DNA of 64,000 nt from Nyssa sinensis (lineage: Eukaryota > Streptophyta > Magnoliopsida > Cornales > Nyssaceae). Position numbers and translations under genes: made by a program. The DNA is taken from the NCBI GenBank assembly GCA_008638375.1, contig CM018046.1:43671706-43735705 (forward strand). Reading direction: 5' to 3'. Under the pieces are notes generated by a model. The model did no database searches. It was not told where the DNA came from and saw nothing but the letters and a program-made list of their open reading frames with translations. Positions 33,261-44,510 of the stretch are shown here, one piece after another. Each line of letters begins with the position of its first letter. The stretch's first letter is position 1.

Positions 33261-33265
33261 ATAAC

Positions 33266-33805
33266 AAAATTTAGGAAAAAATACTAAAAAATTTTTAAAA
33301 TAATTTTTTCAATTCAAAAAGTCCATGATACAATTTTTTTTTATCTAAAAGATCCAAAAAAAAAAATTTAATACAAACAAAGTTCAATTGATAACTTACC
33401 TTTTAACACCGTTAAAAAATATTATTGATTAGACCAAATAACCTTCAAGATATATTTTAAAAAATACTAAATAATAGATACAATAAATTCTTCAATAAAA
33501 AAATATTTTGTATTTATCTAGAATGCGTAAAATATAAATTTTTACTTTATAAAATGTTATAAATTTTTTGAATTGAAAAATTTATTTTATATATTTTCTA
33601 ATATCTTTTTTTAAAATATATTTTAAAGGTTATTTTAGTATAATCAGTAATATTTTTTAACGGTGTTAAGATGAAAGTTAACAATTAAGATATTTTGTAT
33701 AAAAAATTTTATTTTTAGACTTTTTAAATAAAAAAAATATATCATGAATTTTTTGAATTGAAAATTCTATTTTAAAGACCTTTTAATATTTTTTTCTTAA
33801 AATTT
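33266..33805. mobile_element. Fold-back MITE next to E1
   Basis: The left arm (about 33266-33470) and right arm (about 33600-33805) are inverted copies. Both contain CACCGTTAAAAAATATTA, AATAACCTT and TTTTCAATTCAAAAA in mirrored order. It is AT-rich and non-coding, and the whole can fold into one long hairpin. E1 inserted at or within a few bases of its left end. Confidence 0.8.
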
Positions 33806-34550
33806 ATTAATGAAAGTAAGATTACATTTTACACTTACAAAACATCAATGACAAGAGAAAAAAAAAAAAGGAGAAAGATCTTTGTGCAAAAAGCATCACT
33901 ACTTTTGTTAAACTATTAACATGTTTAAAAGATTAAGTTTTCAGAGAAATTGCAACTTTAAGTATTTAAATTTTTTAACACTGCCTAAATTTACACAAAA
34001 AAGATGGACCAACACGCACATCTTGTATTTATATTTTAATTTCCCACAGTTCACGATACAATGATCACGAGTGTCCTTGTTATAGAGCAGGAAAAAGGAA
34101 ACAGGAGAGAGAGATTTTAAAGATTTGATAGTACATAATTAAGAGAGTCAACCAACTAAAAAGAAAGAAAATAAAATAAAAAGGGGAAAATTTGATTCGA
34201 ATTGGCATTATCCATGTGCGTGATTTCCAATAATATTTGTATACGTGTCATTTTCATTCCATAACTTTCAGTTGACATGAGAACTTCTCATTACCATAAA
34301 ATTAAAAAATATTGCCAAGTGTTCAAACTGTATAGGCACCCGTGATTGACTCTATAGGGACATTGCTAGCTTGTTGAACACGGAGATTAGGTTAAATCTG
34401 TAAGAAAAATATGACATTTACTTTGAGTCACATAGTTTAAGTCTATGTAAATTAATAGTCCCTACGAACATGAACTATTCACACATTTTAGTCTTGGTTT
34501 GGTGAGAGAATGATAAAGATTTCATACTTATTTATCTTGTTTTACTATTC
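33806..34550. other. AT-rich intergenic DNA
   Basis: No gene or element recognised between the fold-back MITE and E2. Confidence 0.55.
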
Positions 34551-34569
34551 GTTAGTAGGGTAATATTTT

Positions 34570-35092
34570 TGATGCTGTAATATCTGGCTCTTCAAGGACT
34601 TGGTCATTGTTATGAATGAATCTGAGAAGAAATAATATCAAAATGCCACCGGAGAAGGTTCCGGTGGTAACTTCTCCGATGGTTAAATTAAATAATGTCT
34701 TAATATGGAGCTTAATGATTTGTTCAAAATTTCTAACTAACTTACATACCTTCTTCTTTCCCTCTTTATAGGATGGTGAAGCTTTGAATTTATTGCCAAG
34801 CGGTGGCCGTCATTTCACCCTGATTTCCCACGTCATTGTTGCCTTTATTCGTACAGCTGTAAAAGGCTAGGAACCTTCATTGTCTCCTTGTAGGGCTAGG
34901 GCTCGCCGCTTGTCAGATGGTATTAATGTCATCATGAGTGCTTACATTACTGTTTCTTGTCAACAGTTGTTCCATCATTATGAGGTTGGTATACCGAGGT
35001 CAATATCGGTACACCCATTTATCTTATAACCTGCATAAAACCAAGTTAGACGTGTCAAATCCTGGTTAGGTACAATATTTTATGGTGTATCA
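34570..35092 (-). repeat. E2 3' LTR (523 bp)
   Basis: On the minus strand it starts TGATACACC and ends GCATCA. It contains a CCTATAAAGAGG TATA region and, near its 3' end, a perfect 8-bp stem-loop (34646-34667). On the minus strand a polypurine tract (CATGGGGGGAGTAAC) abuts it at 35093-35107. Confidence 0.93.
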
Positions 35093-35592
35093 GTTACTCC
35101 CCCCATGAAGCCTTAGTTCTGAGAATATGTACAGAACTCTAGCTAGGGTTTTCAAGGGGTTACGTGCACAACCATTAATACTTTATCTTATATTTCAAGG
35201 GGCTGCAGCCGTCATGACATAATTACCATGCGTATTGTTGTTTCGATAATTGAGATCATTATTATTTCAGCCGTTTTATTTTGTTGAGACATTAAATGAC
35301 GCCTCTTCCGTTTTTCTTTGAAGTGTTGAATGGTGTATCTCATAAATAGTAAGGGCAGCAGCTTGGGATCTGTTTTATAGATATATATATATATATATAT
35401 ATATAAACATGCGCACAGCATTTCACGCGTATTTTTTTAAAAAGCTTTAGTGCGATTTTCGATGACCTTGTGCGATTTTCGGCCGTCATAGATAGCTTTT
35501 CTCTCCTTGACTGGTAATTTCTGTTTTCCTTTCTATCTTTTTCTTCCTCACCCTGTATCTTTACATATTTTTTCCAATTTCATCTATCAACC

Positions 35593-37617
35593 ATGTCTAG
35601 TCCGGAAACAGGGGAGGTTAGGGTTGAATTAGAGACCATCAGTGAAGATGGTCCTTCTTCATCTTCCTCTGCTTCGCCTTCTTCCTCTTTTGAAGGTGTC
35701 CTAGATTCTAGTGATAGAGAGGTTAGCGCATCCCTGAGAGAAGAGGGAGAAAGTGCCATGACGAAGGGGGTTTTAAAAGCCATTATGAAACAGTACGTAT
35801 AAGTTTCCAAAGAGTGTAACCTGTAGGGTTCCCAAACCTGCAGATCGTCCCTCTGATATAAAAAGGGGGGTGATCTGTGCCTATCTCGAGTGGTTCGAGA
35901 TGGGCATACGTTTTCCTTTCTATCCCCTCCTTATAGAATTTTTTACTTGGTTTAATATATGCCCTGCCAAGCTGAATGTAAACAGCTGGAGGCAGCTCTT
36001 AGCTTTTTTAGTTTTAGGTCATTTAAATGAGGTCCATGTAGATTTGGACCTTATTCGTAGTCAGATGGATATGAAGTATCTTAGTTCGGAGGAACTATAC
36101 TACACATGCTTTGATCACAGGTTCAAACCTCTGACTTCGGTACCCTTTTCCAACAAACGTGGAAGAAGTGGTATTTCTTCGTTGGGGGAGGTTAGGAATG
36201 AGAAGATTATGAAGACTATATGAGTCTTTTTCCTCGGCATTCCGGTCCAAGGGGTGAGTCTTCAGAGGTTTTAAATTTTGTTTATTCCCACTTCTGAACG
36301 ATGTAACTGATGTTTGTTTGATATGCTGCTTTGCAGATAAAAGAAAGTGGAAAAGAGCTGATTTCACTCCTGAGGTTGAAGAGAGATACCGGCGTCTTTT
36401 GAGGCCTACTATCCGACCACATTACCAAATCTTTTCGCCCCGGAACCTGATGGCGGCCGGATTGACCGAGGAAGAGACTACAGCGATAAAGAAATCGATT
36501 TTGTCTGCTTGCGCCCCACTTCCCAGCAAGACAAAGGCTGGGGGTCCCTCGGTTATACCAACGGCCCCTCCAGCTCAGAAGATGAGGAGGCTTAAATCTC
36601 GAGCACATCGAGAGGCTTCCCATACTTCTGCTCCGACTCCTTCCGGGGTCTTAAGACCTACTGAAGTTCCTTCTACCGAGGTTCTTCCGACTATCGAGCA
36701 TTTTTGGACCGATGATATCCCAGCTTCTGCTGAGGTTCCACAGTCTACCGAGGTGGGCGACGTAAGGAGATCAACTCCTTCACAACAGTCGGATACTCAA
36801 GAGGGTCCCAGCTTGGTTCTGACTCATCCGACTAAGGCCCCTTCAGGAACAAAGGCGATGAAGTTGGCCTTGAAAGCGGCTCTTCCATCTGGTTTCCCTA
36901 GCTAAAGCTCAAGGCGGATCATTGGCGACCTTATGTTGGGTTATGGCAGGGTAACGCTATATCTATATACACATTTATCATTTACTTATTCTTTGTCACA
37001 CTGATCTCTCCGTTATTTATTTGTAGGGCCTTCGAGCAACGGGAATCCTTATGGACCGTGCTGATCAATCCGAGAAGATCAGTGGCCTCAAAGAAGAGCT
37101 GAAGATAGCTCGTTCCGAGCTAACGACAACTCAATCGGAGCTGAAAGCATCTCAAGCAGAACTCTTGGTTGCCCGGTCTGACGTAGAAACTGCCTAGTCT
37201 ACATTAAAGGTGGCCCATTCCGAGCTTGCGGCATCTCAAGCTAGAGCTAGTACCTCTGAGGTCAAATGTGAAGGGCTTCAAAGCCAACTTATAAAGGTAA
37301 AGCAAGGAATAGAGGCCACGCTTATTCAGAGGGACCAGCTTCGCAAGAGCTTGAACAATTTACAAAAGAAATTTAAGAAGGCCGAGACAGCAGCAACAAA
37401 GAAGATTGAGGAGGCCAAGGCAGCAACCAAGGAGGCTACCAAAGCCGGGATGATGAATCTGGTGAAGTCTATGGGGAGGGAACTTTCAGATTCTAGCTAC
37501 CACCTTTGCCTCAACAAGATTCTGAAGCTGTACCCAAATCTGGATGTCTCCAGGCTGGATGAGGTGAGGAGTAGACTGATCACTACCGACCTCCTCAGAA
37601 CAACCTACTCAGAATGA
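35593..37617 (+). pseudogene. E2 antisense gene, three exons, broken
   Basis: Antisense to E2 and therefore on the plus strand; homologous to the E1 antisense gene. Exon 1 is 35593-36253 (donor GTGAGT), exon 2 is 36337-36950 (after TTTGCAG; donor GTAACG), exon 3 starts at 37027 after TTTGTAG. The intron phases (1 and 0) match E1. Exon 1 holds the gypsy-type domain (AYLEWFEMGIRF, WFNICPAKLNVNSWRQLLAF) after a serine/acidic N-terminus. Exon 3 is a coiled coil of ARSEL/ASQAEL-like repeats. Lesions include a 4-bp insertion near 35797, a 1-nt deletion near 36157 and stops in exons 1, 2 (36903) and 3 (37195). It is decayed, but far better kept than E2's own gag-pol. Confidence 0.75.
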
Positions 37618-38277
37618 AGTTCTTGAAGATGTGGTGCCCATATCTTCTATTCCTCCAACAAATCCAAATTAAAGTTGTGTATATTTAATTTTTACTTATT
37701 ATTTTCTTTTTGTAATCCTCAGCTCTTTTAGGGCTGTTGTTTGAAATGGAAAAGAAGAGTCTTTTATCTATCTCCTGTTCATTCTATATGTGCTTTTTGT
37801 GAATTATGTTAAAGTAAAATACTTAACAAACAATAAAGAACTTAACCAGACTACAAAATTGATAACTGATAAAGCACTATTTTAAATAGGAATTGTGTAT
37901 ATTGAGGCAAATTGACTTATAAATCAAGATAGTTTGAATATGTCTCTTGATATGATATCCAATAGGGCTCCAAATTTTAAGAGAGGAACTGAGGATCCCG
38001 AAGTAACATACTTTAATAAAACAGATATTTGGATATGACTTGGGTCCCGAGGTGACCAACTTGTAGTAAAACAGGATAATTTTAGCAGATTTCCAGACCT
38101 TGACACCTGCTACGGCTCCAAATCTAAGAAATGAACTGAGGATCCAGAGGTCAAATCCTTAAATAAGATAAGTTAAGAAGTATTCAGACCTGACCTGATT
38201 CCGGGGTTACCATAGTCTTGATAAGTCATTCGAATAATTGATAATTTATTTAAGTCTGAAGGCATGAATAATAGAGT

Positions 38278-38650
38278 GGGACCATACCGACGGCACTTCG
38301 GCACATAGAGGCCTTTTTAAATGGACGAGGTTTGGACACCTGTGCATTGAATTGGGACCATGCCTACAACACTTGTGCTAGTAAGGGCCTTTTGAGGTGG
38401 ACCAGGTCTGGAGACCTGTGCATTAAATTGGGACCATGCCTACAGCACTTGTGCTGGTAGGGGCCTTTTGAGGTGGACTAGGTCTGGAGACTTGTGCATT
38501 AAATTGGGACCATGCCTACAACACTTCTGCTGGTAGGGGCCTTTTTGAGGTGGACCAGGTCTGGAGACCTATGCATTTAAATTGGGACCATGCCTACTGC
38601 ACTTGTGTTGGTAGGGGACCTTTTGAGGTGGACCAGGTTTGGAAACCAGT
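38278..38650. repeat. E2 hairpin-repeat array, 76-78-bp period
   Basis: Five units start GGGACCAT at 38278, 38354, 38430, 38506 and 38584. On the element strand each holds two hairpins, AGGTC/GACCT-type and CCTAC...GTAGG-type, each followed by GGTCC (through CAT after the second). The spacer ATTTAATGCACA resembles that of the E1 array. It lies between the pol end (38669) and the antisense gene end (37617). Confidence 0.9.
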
Positions 38651-38668
38651 TTATATTGGGAAGAAGCT

Positions 38669-40852
38669 TTATTGATAATACTTTCTCAAGTGCTCAATAT
38701 TCCAAGGTCTGGGAACTCGCTGTCCCAACATATCTTCCAACCAATAAGTCATAGGCCTGATAATTTTCACAACTTTGTAAGGTCCTTCCTAGTTTGGGGA
38801 TAACTTTCCCATCGTAGGATCCTTGGTATTAGGGAAGATTCTTCCGTAGAACCAAGTCACCTAACTGGAAGGCCATAGTCTTTACTCTTTGATTGAAACC
38901 CCTGGCCATCCTTCGATGATATTCTTCTGTCCTGATTGCAGCCTGTTCTCTTTTTCCTTCCAGTAAGTCGAGATTCTCAGCTAGCTGGAGATTATTTGCT
39001 TCTTGTTCGAAGGCTTCCGTTCTCAACGTGGGCATGCCGATTTCTATAGGACTGACTGCCTCAGAACCATATGCCAGAGAAAACGGCGTTTCTTGTGTAG
39101 TCGTCCTTCTTGTTGTTCGGTATGCCCTAGAGCACACTAGGGAGCTCTTCAACCCATTTTCCTTTTGCTTCTTCTAACCTCTTTTTGATGGTATTTAAAA
39201 TTGTCCAGTTAGTAACCTCGGCTTGCCCATTTGCCTGGGGATGCCCTGGTGAGGAGAAGTGGTGGCTAATATGTAGATCATCACAGAATTTTCCAAATAT
39301 TTTTTCCGGTAAATTGGGTACCGTTGTCCGAAATGATGCACTCCAAACCTATAAACAATATTTTTTCATGTAAAATTTTTTACCTCTACCTCTGTAATGT
39401 GGGTCAATGGTTCTGCTTCAGCCCATTTAGAGAAATAATCAATAGCGATCAGCAGATATTTCCTGTTTTGAGGGGCTTTTGGCAAGGCTCTTATAATATC
39501 CATTCCCCATTGGGCAAAGGGCCATGGGCTTGTAATGGGAGTAAGCTCCTGCTGTGACTGATGTTGGTACGAAGCGAATCGTTGACACTTATCACACTTC
39601 ACATATTCTTTGGCGTGATCTAGCATACCAGGCTAGTAATATCAGTGGGTCAGAGCTCGGTGTGAGATGGTCCTGCCTCCATTGTGATTGCCACATATCC
39701 CTTCATGGATTTCGGTTAGAACATATTCAGACTCTTTGGAGATAAACACCTCAGTAGTGGCTAGGGTGTAAGATCTACGGTAGAGTTGCTCATTGAAAGT
39801 TAGGTACCGAGCTGATCTAATTCGTATTCTTCGAGCTTGATTTTTGTCCTCAAGGAGTTGCCCTTCTTTAAAATATCGGAAGATAGGAGTTCTCTAGTCC
39901 TGACAATGTTCCGAGAGATAAATGGATTGCACCTCTTCAATACTTGGACCATCTCGGGAGGAGATAGAGACTTCTGAATCTCCCTTAGTATTGAGGTGAG
40001 AGGACCATATTTGCTAAGGCATCAGCTCGGGCATTCTGACCTCTTTCAATTTTTTGAATGCTGAAATTGACGAATGATTTTTTTAGAGAGTCCACCAATT
40101 CGGAATATTTGATCATCCTCTCAGTCTTTGGCTATAAATTCACCCAGAACTTGGCCCACTACTAACTGTGAATCAGAGAAGGCTTCGAGGTTGCGAGCCT
40201 CACATTCTAGGGCTAGCCTCATGCAAAGGACTAATGCTTCATATTCAGCTTCGTTGTTAGAAGCTCTGAAGTTCAAGGTAATCGCTTTCTCTACTGTAAC
40301 ACCTATCTGGAGATCGGAGTACAATACCAACCCCTGAACCTTTGTCAGTTGTAAAACCGTCCACATATAGCTGCCACATTGCTAGACTTGTGTTAGGCCT
40401 CTAAGTTTCCCTCCAGAGCCGGGGTGAATTCTACAATAAAATCTGCCAAAGCCTGAGCTTTAATGGCGATTTGAGGTACATATACTATATCAAATTCACC
40501 CAGCTCTATTGACCATTTTACAAGACGACCCGAGGTGTCTGGCTTGTGTAACACGGCTTTCAAAGGGTATGATGTTGGAATTACGATTGAATGGGCTTGC
40601 AAATAAGGCCTGAGCTTTCTAGCAAACACTATCAAAGCAAATGCTAATTTCTCTACCTCGGGATACCTTTTTTCTGAACCAAGAAGCGCTTTGGATATGG
40701 CAAAGAGTTGTGCCTTGCATCTGATCAGACTGTCTCTGCATCTGATCCCGAATTTGATCAAGTTATTGTTGTACAGGATCGAAAGTTTCAACTTCCTCGT
40801 CCTGACCCAAGGGTGGGCCTGATACTGATTTTGAACGACGGTTGGAAGCCAT
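38669..40852 (-). pseudogene. E2 gag start fused to RNase H and integrase, broken
   Basis: From an ATG at 40852 the gag N-terminus (with the DQIRDQMQRQSDQMQG stretch also found in E3) runs to about 40715. There it joins the first RNase H region at ISKALLGSEKRYPEVE, skipping the rest of gag, protease and RT. Archaeal-type RNase H motifs (NNEAEYEALV, DSQLVVGQVLGEF) and integrase pieces (CDKCQRF, WGMDII, then TTRRTTTQETPFSLAYG) follow with frameshifts and stops. The frame ends at 38669. The deletion may have occurred before or after insertion. Confidence 0.85.
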
Positions 40853-40905
40853 GACTACCAAACAAAGATAAAGATAACGAAATAAAGAGGAATGATTACA
40901 CCTTT

Positions 40906-40922
40906 CCCACAGATGGCGTCAA
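40906..40922 (-). promoter_or_regulatory. E2 primer-binding site
   Basis: On the minus strand, TTGACGCCATCTGTGGG begins two nucleotides inside the LTR. It is equivalent to the E1 site with two transitions (G-to-A) that weaken the match to the tRNA end. Confidence 0.7.
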
Positions 40923-40924
40923 AC

Positions 40925-41447
40925 TGATGCTGCAATTTCTAGGCTCGTCAAGGATTTGACCGTCGTTGTGAATGAATCTGAGAAGAAATAATATCAAAAT
41001 GCCACCGGAGAAGGTTCCGGTGGTAACCTCTCCGATGGTTAAATTAAATAATGTCTTAATATGAGCTTAATGATTTGTTCAAAATTTCTAACTAACTTAC
41101 ATACCTTCTTCTTTCCCTCTTTATAGGATGGTGAAGCTTTGAATTTATTGCCAAGTGGTGGCTGTCATTTCACCCTGATTTCCCACGTCATTGCTGCCTT
41201 TATTCGTACAGCTGTAAAAGGCTAGGAACCTACATTGTCTTCTTGCAGGGCTAGGGCTCGCCGCTTGTCAAATGGTATTAATGTCATCATGAGTGCTTAC
41301 ATCACTGTTTCTTGTTAACAGTTGTTCCATCGTTACGAGATCGGTATACCGAGGTCAATATCGGTACACCTATTTATCTTATAACCTGCATAAAACCAAG
41401 TTGCATGTGTCAAATCCTGGTTAGGTAGAATATTTTATGGTGTATCA
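40925..41447 (-). repeat. E2 5' LTR (523 bp)
   Basis: Partner of 34570-35092 with the same TG...CA ends. It carries the same 22-nt stem-loop at 41002-41023, unchanged between the two LTRs despite about 5% overall divergence. Confidence 0.93.
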
Positions 41448-41615
41448 ATTTTGTTGCTCAAATTTTGTGTTCAAATGATGAGTGTTATTGATTAATAAGA
41501 TAGATTTTTGTTTTATATAAAAATAATTAATGTGATAATAATCAATAGTAATCAATAACTTTTATTATTTGAGCACATAAATTTAGGTGATAAAACACTG
41601 CTCTTTCTTTACTAG
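41448..41615. mobile_element. Part of a MITE interrupted by E2
   Basis: TTGCTCAAATTTTGTGTTCAAATGATGAG just right of E2 and the inverted GAGCACATAAATTTAGGTGATAAAACA at about 41570-41600 look like terminal inverted repeats. The left tip would be the few bases before E2 (34552-34569). This implies E2 inserted within the terminal repeat. Boundaries are approximate. Confidence 0.4.
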
Positions 41616-42546
41616 TATGTCTGTAACTAATTGATGGCCATGTATATTTAATAAATTAGCTAGTTCCCTTTATTAACAACTGGTTAAACTCTTTAAAAAC
41701 TCCTTACCATAAAGAAAATTATAGTCATCTCAAAGATAGTTTTTTTTTTTTTTTTTGAATTTCATTGCCATTTAATGTTGAATTTAACTATAAAATATAA
41801 ATATATAATAAATATAAATTATATATATTTATAAGACATGATAATGTGACATGTCAGCTTGGACTATTGATAGATTAGATCTTTATCTAAATTCGATCAA
41901 TTTATCTAGATATGATATGTAAACTATAATTTAAACATTGATCTGATTCACTCCAAATCCGATAACCCTTTTAGTTAAAAGAGATTTTGATATAGATTAA
42001 ACTAATCCAATGATTATATATAACATATATCAGTTTTTTATATATTATATTAAAAAGTATATATTTTAAATCTATATAATAAATTAAAATTTAAATTACA
42101 TAAGCTTTTGTTGAGTTTGAGTTTTATAAATATATAATTTTACATATTATATATTATATATAAATAGTATAATATAATATTTTATATTTATAATTTGAAT
42201 TAAGATTTCATAAATTCTTTCAATTTTCATATCCGAATTAATCCAATAATTTAGGTAATTTGGTGATCTAAATCAACTTGGGAATAGAATAGTCATTTAT
42301 AATCTCATTTTAATGTATATCATGTAGGATAAGACAAAAAATGTCGGAATAAACATTCATTTGGACTAACAATTCCCACGTAGCATGGGATAAACATTTT
42401 TTTCCCTAAACCTAAAGATTTTCATTCAATTCTTAAAGAAATAAAAAAAAAAAACATAATTACATCATTTTATATCTATATATATATATGTACTCGCATA
42501 TATATCGTATACATAATTAATAGATACACATACACACAAACTCATA
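41616..42546. other. Very AT-rich intergenic DNA
   Basis: No gene or element recognised between the MITE and E3/X. Confidence 0.55.
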
Positions 42547-44284
42547 TGTACTTGTCACGACCCGAAACCCGAGAGCCGACCCTAAGGCCGTCCCTACTTT
42601 TTCCATTCCTGTATCATAGTACTAATATGCAAAGTACTAAAATCTTAAAACAATGACAGCGGAAGTCTTTTCAATACATGATATGGTTCTACAATAACAA
42701 AAATAAGAACCAGACATAACCAGCACCCGTGGGTGGTGAATACATGGGAGAACTAAAACTTAGACTGGTACAGTTCTTCAAAGTGTCCTCCTACGTTTTC
42801 AGACTCCTACTGGGGTCTTGCAGCGTCATTACCTGAAATAGGGGATAAGTAAGGTGGGGTGAGCTACGAGAGCTCAGCAAGTAAAACAGATCTCCGACAC
42901 TGGCGGTGATGATCAATATGAATCCATGAATAAGAATATGATAGCCAATCATAAAGAAGGAGATACTGTGATAGCCAATAAGAACAGTTGCCATAATAGC
43001 AAATGAACAGTGGAGTCATAGAGTACAATCAGGAGTAATGGAATATAACATCAATATGGAACTCTCAATAACAATGTATCAATATAAATGTACTGCCACA
43101 ATAAATTGGTCACAATTAATTCAATAAAGGAGGTTCTGTTAGTATATGACAATCATAAGGAACGGTACCATAACAATAACGTAACCATAACAATCCAATC
43201 GAGATGCTCATAATCTGTTTTTCATGTAGAATGTTAGTGGAAATGTAATGAAATGCCAGTGGAACTGCCAGTGGAAATGCCGTTGGAAAGCCTTCGAGGA
43301 ATTCATTCCTGCCACCTGTCCGTTCACGGACTCGACCCTTAGGTCTCCAATCAAGTCAGAAAGCATCGGATGGATATTGTGACTGAGCACAAGTCCAGTA
43401 TTCATAACATATCATGGTCATTCGTGATTCCATAGAAGTATAAAATGGAATATCATATATTTAATAAAGACATAGTAGTAGGCCTTTCAAGGCACGGTTC
43501 AATATGACAATAATGATACAACAGTCAATCAATGTCCACAAGATAGAACAATATCACATTATGAAAAATAATAACATCTGGTACGTTCAAGAGTACAAGT
43601 TCGGCAGTAATGAATAAACTTGGCTTGGAAACACTATATGGAAGAGAAAGTGATTTACCCACCTCTAACTGCGGTCCTACGTCAGAAATCCGTGAGTTTG
43701 CCTTTGCCTTTCGAGTTTCTTATATATCAATAGATCCGTCTCAGAATTAATGCTATTCATAAAATTTTATGCCTTGCTATCATAAGTATTTCAAATACTA
43801 AATTAGACTTTACCTTGAGTCCGGAACATCGAAGAAATTCGGTTTAGGCATTCTTAGAATTTAATTCGGCTTTGGACATGTTAGGGGCAATTTGGTAATT
43901 TATACCTTATCATGTCTAAATTTTTTGGAGTCTCATCTCGTGAAACGGACCCCACCATTAGATTCAGAATGTTCAAATTAGTCAAAATCCACTATTTGTT
44001 TATTTAATTTGGACCTCGTTTGACTCATTTATGGGGCAGGGGCATTTTGGTCATTTTGACATTTTTACGGGTCTTAAATTTTTCGGGACCTCATCTCATG
44101 TCGTGGACCTCACCAATGGACTCAGGAGGTCTGAGATAGTAAGAATACATATATAACTCATCTCATTTGGACACCGGGCATTTTTTGACTTTTTAATTTA
44201 ATTAAATAATTTTAATTAAATTAAATTCATTTAACATGATATATATATATATATATATTTAGTTTGCAATATATGATCGGATGA

Positions 44285-44370
44285 AATGGGTGGCACACTG
44301 GCCAGCGTGTCACCTTCCTCCCAAAAGATACTGCGTTCGATTCCCAACAGGTGCAAATGCACCTTTTTAT
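44285..44370 (+). repeat. tRNA-like segment 1 in X
   Basis: A-box TGGCACACTGG (44291-44301) and B-box-like CGTTCGATTCC (44334-44344), 43 nt apart start to start. A T-rich stretch follows at about 44366. This fits a polymerase III promoter of tRNA origin, but no cloverleaf with a plausible anticodon arm was found. Confidence 0.4.
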
Positions 44371-44429
44371 TTTTCTGATTTATTATATATATTATATATA
44401 CATATATTGCCCCATATGTGACACACGCG

Positions 44430-44510
44430 CCTGCGTGGCCGAGTAGAAAGAGTTGGGTTTATGAGCGTGAGGTTTGGGGTTCGAACCCCTAGGGACCCCA
44501 ACTTCTCCTC
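44430..44510 (+). repeat. tRNA-like segment 2 in X
   Basis: A-box TGGCCGAGTAG (44436-44446) and perfect B-box GGTTCGAACCC (44478-44488), 42 nt apart start to start, about 145 bp after segment 1. Pyrimidine-rich sequence with T runs follows. It resembles a tRNA-derived SINE head or a decayed tRNA gene. A functional tRNA is unlikely because the acceptor arms do not pair well. Confidence 0.45.

Larger units (their letters stand above)
21255..33265 (+). mobile_element. E1: full-length Tat-lineage Ty3/gypsy retrotransposon (12.0 kb) with TSD
   Basis: The element proper is 21260-33260. It is bounded by ATAAC duplications at 21255-21259 and 33261-33265 and two LTRs of exactly 684 bp. In order it holds a primer-binding site, one gag-pol frame (22024-27728), a 93-bp hairpin-repeat array, an antisense gene, a poly-G polypurine tract and the 3' LTR. 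A second, archaeal-type RNase H domain plus an antisense gene between pol and the 3' LTR places it in the Tat branch of gypsy elements. It is coding-dead: nine in-frame stops and one 1-nt deletion in gag-pol. The LTRs differ at 9 sites, all transitions, indicating a recent insertion. Confidence 0.95.
34565..41452 (-). mobile_element. E2: internally deleted Tat-type gypsy element (6.9 kb) with TSD
   Basis: The element proper is 34570-41447, minus orientation. It has two 523-bp LTRs and ATTTT duplications at 34565-34569 and 41448-41452. It keeps the primer-binding site, the start of gag, RNase H, integrase, a hairpin array, the antisense gene and a polypurine tract. It lacks the rest of gag, protease and reverse transcriptase. 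The LTRs differ at about 28 of 522 aligned sites plus two 1-nt indels, so it is clearly older than E1. It is non-autonomous. Confidence 0.93.

Noticed and set aside
44430..44510. Functional tRNA gene
   Set aside because: Good A- and B-boxes, but the acceptor and anticodon arms do not form a convincing cloverleaf; called tRNA-like instead.
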